7,545 bases of DNA from a bacterium (GTDB lineage Bacteria > Patescibacteria > Paceibacteria > UBA9973 > UBA2103): NCBI GenBank assembly GCA_021812925.1, contig JAKAMK010000038.1, forward strand, positions 1-7,545, written 5' to 3'. The position numbers and the translations under genes were made by a program. The notes under the pieces are model-generated. The model saw nothing but the letters and a program-made list of their open reading frames with translations, did no database searches and was not told the origin of the DNA. Positions 1-5,758 of this stretch are shown here, in pieces (the first letter of the stretch is position 1; each line of letters begins with the position of its first letter).

Positions 1-449
1 CTGAGGACCCGGTGAAGCTCGAGATTCCGGCGATCGGACTCTCGACCGTCATAGCGAATCCGGCGACGACGAACCTCGAGACGCTCGACCAGCTGCTCCT
101 CTCGGGCGCGGTGCGGTACCCGACGTCGGCGCAGCTGAACGAGGACGGTAACGTCGTCATCTTCGGACACTCGAGCTACCTGCCCATCGTCCGCAACCAG
201 GCGTACAAGACCTTTGACGGCATCCAGAAGCTTCACGCGGGCGACACCATCACAGTGTATTCATCGGACATGGCGTACACCTACGCGGTACGCAGCGTCG
301 TACAGGAGAATGCGACCGAGGCGGCCATTCCGCTCTCGGTGTCGGGGCGTGTGCTCACGCTCTCGACTTGCGACGTCTTCGGCGAGAAGTCCGACCGCTT
401 CATCGTCACTGCGGATTTTGTGAGTAGTCATCCCATCACGGCGTCCTAG
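1..449 (+). CDS. Sortase, 3' part (N-terminus outside the window)
   Basis: This is a cysteine transpeptidase that would act on the outer face of the cell membrane, cutting a sorting motif in exported proteins and transferring them to an acceptor. The reading frame is open from base 3 with no stop. The first GTG (base 12) is an internal valine, because the peptide around it (EDPVKLEIPAIGL) is the usual start of a sortase beta-barrel. All three catalytic residues are visible: His in VIFGHSSYLP (codon 168-170), Cys in LTLSTCD (369-371) and Arg in SDRFIV (396-398). About 148 residues remain, which is nearly the whole catalytic domain; the membrane anchor lies upstream of the window. The subclass cannot be assigned from this. 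The next gene starts 104 nt downstream on the same strand, and the Ig-repeat protein two genes on carries an LPXTG-like IPYTG motif, so it is the likely substrate (inference). Confidence 0.93.
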   Translation, partial: EDPVKLEIPAIGLSTVIANPATTNLETLDQLLLSGAVRYPTSAQLNEDGNVVIFGHSSYLPIVRNQAYKTFDGIQKLHAGDTITVYSSDMAYTYAVRSVVQENATEAAIPLSVSGRVLTLSTCDVFGEKSDRFIVTADFVSSHPITAS

Positions 450-462
450 CCGCGATCGGATG

Positions 463-535
463 ACTCTTCGCAAGAAGAGTTCCTGCCCGGACGAGGGCAC
501 CTGTACCAAATAATGCCGTTCCCGAAAAGGACGGC
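463..535 (+). other. Cluster of three short hairpins between sortase and the next gene
   Basis: Three small inverted repeats follow each other in a 104-nt gap. They are ACTCTT/AAGAGT (463-468 with 475-480), TGCCC/GGGCA (484-488 with 495-499) and GCCGTTCC/GGACGGC with one bulged base (515-522 with 529-535). None has a following T-run, so none is a convincing Rho-independent terminator. They could form a structured leader for the gene at 554, or be chance in GC-rich DNA. I see no clear promoter in the gap. Confidence 0.3.
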
Positions 536-553
536 GCAAGAAGGAGAAAGACG

Positions 554-1489
554 ATGAGGAAACTTATCGTGCTGCTCGCCGCGCTGTGCTTCTTCGGAAT
601 GGCACAGCAGGCGAGTGCGACGGCCGTCTGGCGGCACTTCGGTGTCGACAAGGCCTACGTGACGAAGGCCGAGGCGATTGCAGACGCACCTCGCGCCATG
701 CGCAGAGCGGGCTGGCCGGAACCGGTCATCCACGCGCTCGTTGCCGAGATGAAACATTCCGGCACGAGAGCGCATGTCGTAAACGGCGAGCACCTCGACT
801 TCATGCGAAGCGGGAAGACCGCCGAGTGGAGGAACGTGCTCGTCAAATTCGACAAGCCGCCGATTGCCGAGTCCATGGAGTATGACGCTCCTTCCGAGGA
901 GTGGCATACGACTTGGCACGGCGTCGTGTGGACCGTCGGCATTCCCGACGTGTGCCGTAACACCTACGGTATACAGCATGCAGCTCAGACCCCGCGTGTG
1001 ATCCGCAAAACGGAAATCATCCGCGAGGCGCCAGCCTGTATCCGCGTAGACGCGTGGGTGCCGGCCGGCGAGGTGCGCTCGCTACGCTTCACGCTCGTTC
1101 GTCACACCCCAGTGGAGAATTTCAACTGCTGGGGAGTGATAGAACGGACGTGGCGCACGGGCTCACCACATAACTGCGACAGCTGTGTTTGGGTTGATGC
1201 GGCGCTCGTGGAGATGCATCGGCGGTATGGTGGGACATTCGCGTTCTACCACACGTCGATTTATGAGCTTCATCCAGACACGGATGCGAGTGGCAGGAAC
1301 GAGATGACGGAAGTCACGCTCGTGCTGCCACCGGAGGCTCGTGAAGGCGGAATCGCCGTCTGTGTCGAGGTGGATGGAGACATTCGCCCGGCGTACCTCG
1401 TCCTGCCCACGTCGTGGCGGGGCGACTCGTACCAGATTCCTGAGGACTTTTTCACGAGTCCACAGACAATCGGTTCCGTCGTGCACTGA
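554..1489 (+). CDS. Secreted cysteine-containing protein of unknown function
   Basis: I do not recognise this 311-residue protein. It starts at ATG 554, 7 nt after a good Shine-Dalgarno sequence (AGGAG, 542-546). Residues 1-22 form a classical signal peptide: basic start MRK, hydrophobic core LIVLLAALCFFGMA, and an ASA cleavage site at 20-22. The mature protein has no further membrane helix and so should be released or held at the surface. It has six cysteines (residues 134, 162, 192, 208, 211, 270), an even number consistent with disulfides outside the cell. C208 and C211 form a CxxC (NCDSC). Trp and His are frequent at residues 117-126 (WHTTWHGVVW), followed by IPDVCRNTYG, which looks like the core of a small extracellular beta domain. 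There is no LPXTG signal at its end. It lies between a sortase and a giant surface protein, so a role in the same surface assembly is plausible but unproven. Confidence 0.88.
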   Translation: MRKLIVLLAALCFFGMAQQASATAVWRHFGVDKAYVTKAEAIADAPRAMRRAGWPEPVIHALVAEMKHSGTRAHVVNGEHLDFMRSGKTAEWRNVLVKFDKPPIAESMEYDAPSEEWHTTWHGVVWTVGIPDVCRNTYGIQHAAQTPRVIRKTEIIREAPACIRVDAWVPAGEVRSLRFTLVRHTPVENFNCWGVIERTWRTGSPHNCDSCVWVDAALVEMHRRYGGTFAFYHTSIYELHPDTDASGRNEMTEVTLVLPPEAREGGIAVCVEVDGDIRPAYLVLPTSWRGDSYQIPEDFFTSPQTIGSVVH

Positions 1490-1494
1490 AGACT

Positions 1495-1524
1495 TGCCGG
1501 TCGGCGCGAAAGCGTCGACCGGCA
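1495..1524 (+). terminator. Strong GNRA hairpin after the secreted-protein gene
   Basis: A 13-bp stem (1495-1507 with 1512-1524, one G-T wobble) is closed by a GAAA tetraloop, starting 5 nt after the stop codon. The T-rich stretch TTCTTCTTTTTT (1541-1552) lies about 16 nt beyond the stem rather than directly after it. This is therefore not a textbook terminator; it could equally be a 3'-end stabiliser or an attenuating structure before the large surface-protein gene. Confidence 0.55.
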
Positions 1525-1556
1525 GGACCTCACTCGTCACTTCTTCTTTTTTCGTA

Positions 1557-1572
1557 CGCTGCATATGCAGCG
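1557..1572. promoter_or_regulatory. 16-bp perfect palindrome upstream of the surface-protein gene
   Basis: CGCTGCATATGCAGCG is a perfect two-fold symmetric sequence ending 20 nt before the ATG at 1593. It could be an operator for a dimeric regulator, or form a small hairpin in the leader. No convincing -35/-10 pair and no Shine-Dalgarno sequence is visible between it and the start codon, so its role is open. Confidence 0.4.
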
Positions 1573-1592
1573 GTGCTCAGATTCAATACCCC

Positions 1593-4500
1593 ATGCAAAT
1601 CCTCAAGAGGCTTACCGCGTTCTCTGAACAGAAACCGATACTTATCGGCCTCTTTGCGCTGCTTGCTACGGTCACATTCGGGATGAGCATCGCATTTGCA
1701 GCTGGTCTCGTGACGCCGCAGCAGGTGATGGCACAGGTGGTGTTGCCGCCCTGCTGCGTGCCCCCGCCGCCCCCGCCGCCTCCTCCGCCCCCTCCTCCGC
1801 CCCCGCCGCCCGTGGTCCCGCTCGTGGTGCCGACTTGCTCCATTTCCGCGTCGCCCACCACGCTCCCCGTTGGCGGCGGCTCATCGACCCTCAAGTGGTC
1901 GACGACTGCAGCGACCTCAGCGAAAATCGACCAGGGCGTCGGTAGCGTTTCCACGTCGGGCGGGACGAAATCCGTCTCGCTCACCGCGACGACCAAGTAC
2001 ACGATGACCGTCACCGGTCCGGGCGGCGAGAGCACCTGCGATACGACGGTTACGGTCACTCCGCCCCCGCCGCCTCCCGCGCCGACGTGTACGCTCTCAG
2101 CTTCTCCGACAGCCATCGTGTCTGGCGACTCCTCGACGCTCTCGTGGACGACCACGAATGCGACGGCGTTCAGTATCAACAATGGCGTCGGCAGCGTCAC
2201 GCCAGTCGCTTCCGGTTCGGAATCTGTTTCGCCGTCCTCGACCACCATCTACACCGGCACGGCGACCGGTCCGGGCGGAACGGTGCACTGCTCGGCGTCC
2301 GTTACCGTCACGCCACCGCCGCCGCCACAGGCGCCCACCTGCACGCTCATCGCAAATCCGACCCTCATCACGCAGGGCGATTCCTCGACGCTCACCTGGA
2401 CGACTACGAACGCGAAGTCGTTCTTTGTCGACAACAGCGTCGGATACCTGACGCCGGTCGCGGGCGGCACGACAACGGTCTCACCGACCTCGTCGGTGAC
2501 TTACACCGGCACCGCGCTCGGGTATGACGGCACGATGGTGCACTGCGGCGCTACCGTGAACGTGCAGAAGCTGCAGACTCCGAAGTGCACCCTGACCGCC
2601 GATCCGACCTCGATCACGAAGGGCGGCACGTCGACGCTCACCTGGCTCGTGACCGACGCGGACGCGTTCTCGATCGACCAGGGCATCGGCAGCGTCACGC
2701 CGATCCACGCAGGCTCGGTCGATGTCTCGCCGAAATCGACGACCACGTATACCGGCACCGCAACCAACATAAACGGGAAAACCGCAGTCTGTCAGGCGAC
2801 GGTGACCGTGACGACCACGCCGCCGCCCCCGCCCACCTGCACGCTCTCCGCCGACCCCGCTTCGATAACCTCGGGTCAGTCGTCCGCGCTCAAGTGGACG
2901 ACGACGAATGCGGATACGTTTTCCATAGACCAGGGCGTGGGCAGCGTGACGCCGGTCGCGGTCGGCTCGACGCCGGTATCGCCGACGGCGACGACGACCT
3001 ACACCGGCACCGCTACCGGTCCCGGCGGCTCCATAACCTGTCACACGACGGTTACGGTCGCACCGCCTCCGCCCGGTGCGCCGTCCTGCACGCTCACCGC
3101 GTCGCCGACCTCGCTCAGCTCGGGCGACCACACGACGCTCTCGTGGACCACTACGAACGCCGCAACGTTCAGTATCGACCAGGGCGTAGGTGCGGTGACG
3201 CCGGCCGACAGCGGCACGACGACCTCGAAGGCAGTGACCGCGAACACGACCTTTACCGGCACGGCGGTGAGCCCTACGGGCCAGGTGGCTACCTGTACCA
3301 CGAGTGTCACGGTTGGCGGCGGTGGAGGCGGTGGCGGACCGAGCTGCACCATGACCGTCTCGCCGAGCTCGATGCGCTCGGGCAATTCCGCGACGCTCAC
3401 GTGGGGCGGGGCAGAAATCTCGACCGTCGACATCGATAACGGCATCGCGACCGGCACGACCTCGCCAGGCTCGACGACGGTCGCGCCTACTGCGGTCGGC
3501 AGCTACACGTACACGGGCACGTTCCATGCGACCAACGGCCAGACGCTCACCTGCAAGGCAACCTTGAACATCGAGGGTGGTTCGGGCGGCTGCACGAGTA
3601 ACTGCGGCGGCGGTGGCGGCGGCGGAAATCCGCCCACGGTCACGCTCTTCTCGCATCCGACGACGCAGCCCCTCGCATACCTCTACCTCTCGCAGATCCC
3701 GTACACCGGCCTCGACCTCGGGCCGTGGGGAACCGCGCTTTACTGGCTCGTGCTCGTCGCGTGGTCGCTCGCGCTCGCGTATGTCGTACTCTTTGGTGCG
3801 GTGCCGTATGCGCGTAAGCACGCATACGCGTTCGCCGGCCGCGTCTCGGACGTCCTCAACGCGCCCGCGCCCGCGTCTGCCGCAGGACCCGCGTTTTCTG
3901 CGCCGCGTGTTGTCATGCCGCCCTTGCCGCAGAGGCCGGTCGCGCGTGCTGCCACGGCTGCGCCTGAGGCGGCGCATCCGGGCTACTCGACCTACGAAGG
4001 ATTCAAGTCGTTCGCGCAGGAAGGCGCACTCACCATCGAGGACATCGTGAAGGGTCTCTCGCGCATGCCAGTCGCCGCGAAGGCGCCGGCACCAGTTGCG
4101 CACACGGAGCCCGTGTATGAAAAGGTGGAGCCGGTCTACGACCATGTCGAACCAGTGAACGACAAGGTGGAGCCCGTCATCGACACGGTGGAGCCTATCT
4201 ATGACAAGGTTGAGCCGATAGCGCCTGCGCCTACGCGCGTATTGTCCGGCGCGACGGCACCGAAGCCGCCGCTCGCGACGCGCGCCGAAACAGCGTCCGC
4301 CGTCCCGACCGAGGTGCCCGCGTTCCTCGAGGTCATCGTCGCCGGCAATCGCGACAAGGCGTTCGCTATCCTGCGCGACACGGTGCGCGGCGGGGGAGAC
4401 GCTGAGGCCTTCCTCACGCAAGTCGCGTGCGCCCTCGATGATGCCTACCGCGCGCGCCTCGAAGGCGTACCGGTGCACCCGGACGTCGAGCGCATCTGCA

Positions 4501-4631
4501 AGGACTGCGCGACGCCGGTCCTTGAGAAGCTCGTGACCGCGTTCGCTTCCGCCGTCGACTCGTCCTACTCGGTCGGCATCACGGGCGCGAAGCTCGCCCT
4601 TACCCGCGCGCTTGCCACCCTCGGCGCCTAG
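1593..4631 (+). CDS. Giant Ig-repeat surface protein with IPYTG motif and cytoplasmic tail
   Basis: This is a 1012-residue membrane-linked surface protein, probably for adhesion or for spanning the cell envelope (inference). The frame is open from 1341, but the region before 1593 overlaps the upstream gene. ATG 1593 directly precedes a signal or anchor sequence (KRLTAF...KPILIGLFALLATVTFGMSIAFAAGL, residues 5-39), so I chose it, although it has no Shine-Dalgarno sequence. Order of parts: signal or anchor; CC at 54-55; 17 prolines (57-73); seven Ig-like repeats (about 80-660), each with two Cys 67-69 apart and a Trp 19-20 after the first Cys; a glycine-rich linker with CTSNC (667-671); IPYTG (702-706); a membrane helix (714-737) followed by YARK; an Ala/Pro-rich segment; five and a part EPVYDKV-type repeats (839-876); and a C-terminal helical domain (908-1011) with CKDC at 969-972. 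IPYTG plus helix plus basic residues resembles a sortase sorting signal, but the ~270-residue tail is unusual. The C-terminal domain is not recognised. Confidence 0.93.
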   Translation: MQILKRLTAFSEQKPILIGLFALLATVTFGMSIAFAAGLVTPQQVMAQVVLPPCCVPPPPPPPPPPPPPPPPPVVPLVVPTCSISASPTTLPVGGGSSTLKWSTTAATSAKIDQGVGSVSTSGGTKSVSLTATTKYTMTVTGPGGESTCDTTVTVTPPPPPPAPTCTLSASPTAIVSGDSSTLSWTTTNATAFSINNGVGSVTPVASGSESVSPSSTTIYTGTATGPGGTVHCSASVTVTPPPPPQAPTCTLIANPTLITQGDSSTLTWTTTNAKSFFVDNSVGYLTPVAGGTTTVSPTSSVTYTGTALGYDGTMVHCGATVNVQKLQTPKCTLTADPTSITKGGTSTLTWLVTDADAFSIDQGIGSVTPIHAGSVDVSPKSTTTYTGTATNINGKTAVCQATVTVTTTPPPPPTCTLSADPASITSGQSSALKWTTTNADTFSIDQGVGSVTPVAVGSTPVSPTATTTYTGTATGPGGSITCHTTVTVAPPPPGAPSCTLTASPTSLSSGDHTTLSWTTTNAATFSIDQGVGAVTPADSGTTTSKAVTANTTFTGTAVSPTGQVATCTTSVTVGGGGGGGGPSCTMTVSPSSMRSGNSATLTWGGAEISTVDIDNGIATGTTSPGSTTVAPTAVGSYTYTGTFHATNGQTLTCKATLNIEGGSGGCTSNCGGGGGGGNPPTVTLFSHPTTQPLAYLYLSQIPYTGLDLGPWGTALYWLVLVAWSLALAYVVLFGAVPYARKHAYAFAGRVSDVLNAPAPASAAGPAFSAPRVVMPPLPQRPVARAATAAPEAAHPGYSTYEGFKSFAQEGALTIEDIVKGLSRMPVAAKAPAPVAHTEPVYEKVEPVYDHVEPVNDKVEPVIDTVEPIYDKVEPIAPAPTRVLSGATAPKPPLATRAETASAVPTEVPAFLEVIVAGNRDKAFAILRDTVRGGGDAEAFLTQVACALDDAYRARLEGVPVHPDVERICKDCATPVLEKLVTAFASAVDSSYSVGITGAKLALTRALATLGA
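1761..1811 (+). repeat. 17-proline run
   Basis: Seventeen successive proline codons (residues 57-73) use a mix of CCC, CCG and CCT. This looks like a selected stiff spacer rather than a simple DNA repeat that slips. It would hold the first Ig repeat away from the membrane. Such a run normally stalls ribosomes, so translation should depend on EF-P. Confidence 0.9.
1830..3572 (+). repeat. Seven tandem Ig-like repeats of about 80 residues
   Basis: The unit reads roughly PTCTLSA-P, G-SSTLTWTTTNA, FSIDQGVGSVTPV, VSP, TTTYTGTATGPGG, C, VTVT. Cys pairs are at residues 82/149, 166/233, 250/318, 332/400, 416/483, 499/568 and 585/654, with one Trp per unit (102, 185, 269, 351, 435, 518, 604). The linkers are proline-rich between units 1-2, 2-3, 4-5 and 5-6. 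The unit 3-4 linker is KLQTP. The unit 6-7 linker switches to eight glycines (575-582). Units 2, 5 and 6 are closest to each other, while unit 7 is the most divergent (WGGAEISTVDIDNG). The even Cys pairing suggests a disulfide within each unit. Confidence 0.9.
3696..3710 (+). other. IPYTG: candidate sortase sorting motif
   Basis: Residues 702-706 read IPYTG, an LPXTG-type pentapeptide with Ile in place of Leu. It is followed 7 residues later by a ~24-residue hydrophobic helix (TALYWLVLVAWSLALAYVVLFGAV) and by PYARK. This order is the standard three-part sortase signal. A sortase is encoded upstream at 1-449. Against the assignment, 306 residues follow the motif, whereas a normal sorting signal lies close to the C-terminus. 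Confidence 0.5.
4107..4220 (+). repeat. Seven-residue repeats EPVYDKV in the cytoplasmic tail
   Basis: A 21-nt period gives EPVYEKV, EPVYDHV, EPVNDKV, EPVIDTV, EPIYDKV and a partial EPI (residues 839-876). The units are acidic and proline-containing, so this is probably an extended spacer rather than a coiled coil. It links the membrane helix region to the C-terminal helical domain. Confidence 0.88.
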
Positions 4632-4650
4632 GCGAGCCTTTCATCGCTAC

Positions 4651-4778
4651 GCGTCGCACGCTATTTTTGAGTACGGAATATTCGCCTGCTGGCGAATTTC
4701 CTCCTGCTCGACCTCGCCGGCGCCCCAGGCGCCTTACTGCATCGGTCTGCGCAGAGCCTCAAAAATAGCGTGCGACGC
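4651..4778. repeat. 128-nt element with 21-bp perfect terminal inverted repeats
   Basis: The arm at 4651-4671 (starts GCGTCGCACG, ends TTTTTGAG) is exactly complementary to 4758-4778. The 86-nt interior holds further symmetry: an 11-bp stem with one bulged T and a TGCT loop (4675-4701), GGCGCC-CCA-GGCGCC (4719-4733), and TCTGCGCAGA (4746-4755). Such a closed long stem with three inner hairpins suggests a structured RNA in the 3' leader of the surface-protein transcript, or a MITE-like mobile repeat. No target-site duplication is evident at the ends. A 74-codon frame crosses it (4612-4836), but it overlaps the end of the preceding gene and I do not call it. From 4779 to 4894 I see no further feature. 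Confidence 0.65.
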
Positions 4779-4894
4779 TTCGCTTTTTGCGGCGCTTCAC
4801 TGCAAGAGCACCTCTGAATTTCTAAGTCGCTCCTAACGGATTCACGTCGTGTTTTGAGCGCTTTTGAACCGGCTCGAAGAAATACATACGAAAC

Positions 4895-4924
4895 AGACCC
4901 GGCCGCGCAAGCGGCCGGGTCTTT
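4895..4924 (+). terminator. Rho-independent-type terminator for the surface-protein transcript
   Basis: A 12-bp perfect GC-rich stem (4895-4906 with 4911-4922) is closed by a GCAA tetraloop and followed by a short T-run (TTT, 4922-4924). It lies 263 nt after the stop codon and 8 nt before the next -35 box, so it separates the surface-protein transcript from the following gene. Confidence 0.75.
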
Positions 4925-4932
4925 GGCGTAAC

Positions 4933-4960
4933 TTGACTACGTTAACAAATTGCGTATAAT
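4933..4960 (+). promoter_or_regulatory. Near-consensus sigma70-type promoter
   Basis: TTGACT (4933-4938) and a perfect TATAAT (4955-4960) are separated by 16 bp in a locally AT-rich stretch. Transcription should start near 4967, giving a leader of about 30 nt before the GTG at 4997. This is the clearest promoter in the window. Confidence 0.88.
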
Positions 4961-4996
4961 AATTTCAGTTGTCATTTCGCACCAAGGGAGGTTCCC

Positions 4997-5626
4997 GTGC
5001 ACGCAACGTCAAGCCTTACGGTTGGCCTCGCGAGCACGGTCTACGTGCTCGCTTGGATTCCAATCGCGTGGGGCGCAGGGGTTCTCACCCCGCGCCAGAT
5101 GCTCCGAAAATACCCGGAGCATCGCCAGGTAATCCCGCTCGTGGTCGATAGCTACGTGTGGGCAGACCTCTTCCTTCTCTCGCCGCTTCTCGGCTTCGTT
5201 GCGGGGACGATCGAGGGAAAATGGTCGGACCAAGCGTGGCTCTTCGCCCTCGTGGCAGGCACCGCGCAAGCGCTCACATTCCAGTTCGCCATCGTCGCGC
5301 CCGGGAAGTACCCGAGCACGCTCGGCGGCGCAGGCAAGAGTACCGTGCTCGGGGTGTTGCACATCCCGTACATGGCATTCGCGCTCGCGCTCATCGAGCT
5401 GTTCGTTTTCACGAGTGTCTCGGTGGCCGACACGGCGGTAGTCGCCTGCGGTCTCATGCTCCTCATACCGGCCGATATCCTCGTCCCGCTCCATTTCTTC
5501 GGGAAGTGGTCGCGGTGCGCGTGGGTACCTCCGGTGTTCGAGGAGGAGCGGAGACTCTTCTGGATGATCGGCGGCGCGTGGAGCACCATCGTCCTCGCTG
5601 CCGCTCTCAAGGCGCTGTACGTCTAA
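4997..5626 (+). CDS. Six-helix integral membrane protein of unknown function
   Basis: I do not recognise this 209-residue protein. The GTG start is well supported: GGGAGG (4986-4991) lies 5 nt upstream and a strong promoter lies just before it. Hydrophobic segments at about residues 7-29, 46-72, 80-101, 116-140, 144-168 and 187-207 indicate six membrane helices with short loops and no large soluble domain. Charged or polar residues within the helices (D51, D56, E134, D160, H166) might line a transport path or bind a ligand. The segment SYVWADLFLLSPLLGFVAG (52-70) and the loop YPEHRQVIP look like conserved cores. It stands alone between its own promoter and a hairpin terminator, so it is probably a single-gene unit. 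A transporter or a small-molecule-binding membrane protein are both possible; the sequence does not decide. Confidence 0.88.
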   Translation: MHATSSLTVGLASTVYVLAWIPIAWGAGVLTPRQMLRKYPEHRQVIPLVVDSYVWADLFLLSPLLGFVAGTIEGKWSDQAWLFALVAGTAQALTFQFAIVAPGKYPSTLGGAGKSTVLGVLHIPYMAFALALIELFVFTSVSVADTAVVACGLMLLIPADILVPLHFFGKWSRCAWVPPVFEEERRLFWMIGGAWSTIVLAAALKALYV

Positions 5627-5630
5627 CCAA

Positions 5631-5660
5631 CAGCCCGTCGCGTGGAAACGCGGCGGGCTG
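5631..5660 (+). terminator. Hairpin terminator after the membrane-protein gene
   Basis: A 13-bp stem (5631-5643 with 5648-5660, one T-G wobble) is closed by a GGAA tetraloop, starting 4 nt after the stop codon. It lacks a real T-run (CACTTCATG follows). The position and strength of the stem argue for a 3'-end structure, as at the other two plus-strand genes. Confidence 0.65.
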
Positions 5661-5712
5661 CACTTCATGTTGTTGCTACGCACGCTCGGCACCTAACAGG
5701 CGATGGCACTGA

Positions 5713-5740
5713 AAAGCCGGCCCGTATGGAGATCGGCTTT
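5713..5740 (-). terminator. Probable terminator for the minus-strand SciP-like gene
   Basis: On the minus strand AAAGCCG (5740-5734) pairs with CGGCTTT (5719-5713) across a 14-nt loop, and the T-run continues to 5712. It lies about 18 nt after the minus-strand stop codon at 5759. The stem is short (7 bp) and the loop large, so confidence is moderate. Confidence 0.5.
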
Positions 5741-5758
5741 CCACTCAAAAAATCCGTG

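Noticed and set aside
12..14. GTG as the sortase start codon
   Set aside because: The frame is open to the window edge and the residues around the GTG belong to the conserved start of the sortase fold, so the gene is cut by the window.
1341..1592. Upstream extension of the surface-protein frame to a GTG at 1341
   Set aside because: It lies inside the secreted-protein gene in another frame and crosses the hairpin; the signal sequence begins at ATG 1593.
1830..3572. CRISPR array or simple tandem DNA repeat
   Set aside because: The periodicity is about 250 nt, follows codons and encodes a protein domain; there are no short identical repeats with unique spacers.
2481..4478. 665-codon open frame on the minus strand
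   Set aside because: It is antisense to the Ig-repeat gene, is very rich in Arg and low in complexity, and arises from GC-rich codon bias opposite a repetitive gene.
4612..4836. 74-codon plus-strand frame over the inverted-repeat element
   Set aside because: It overlaps the end of the preceding gene, has no ribosome-binding sequence, and both arms of the inverted repeat fall within it, so the DNA or RNA structure explains the sequence better.
5324..5344. GGAGKST in the membrane protein as a Walker A nucleotide-binding loop
   Set aside because: The first glycine of GxxxxGK[ST] is missing, and the segment is a short loop between two membrane helices with no nucleotide-binding domain around it.
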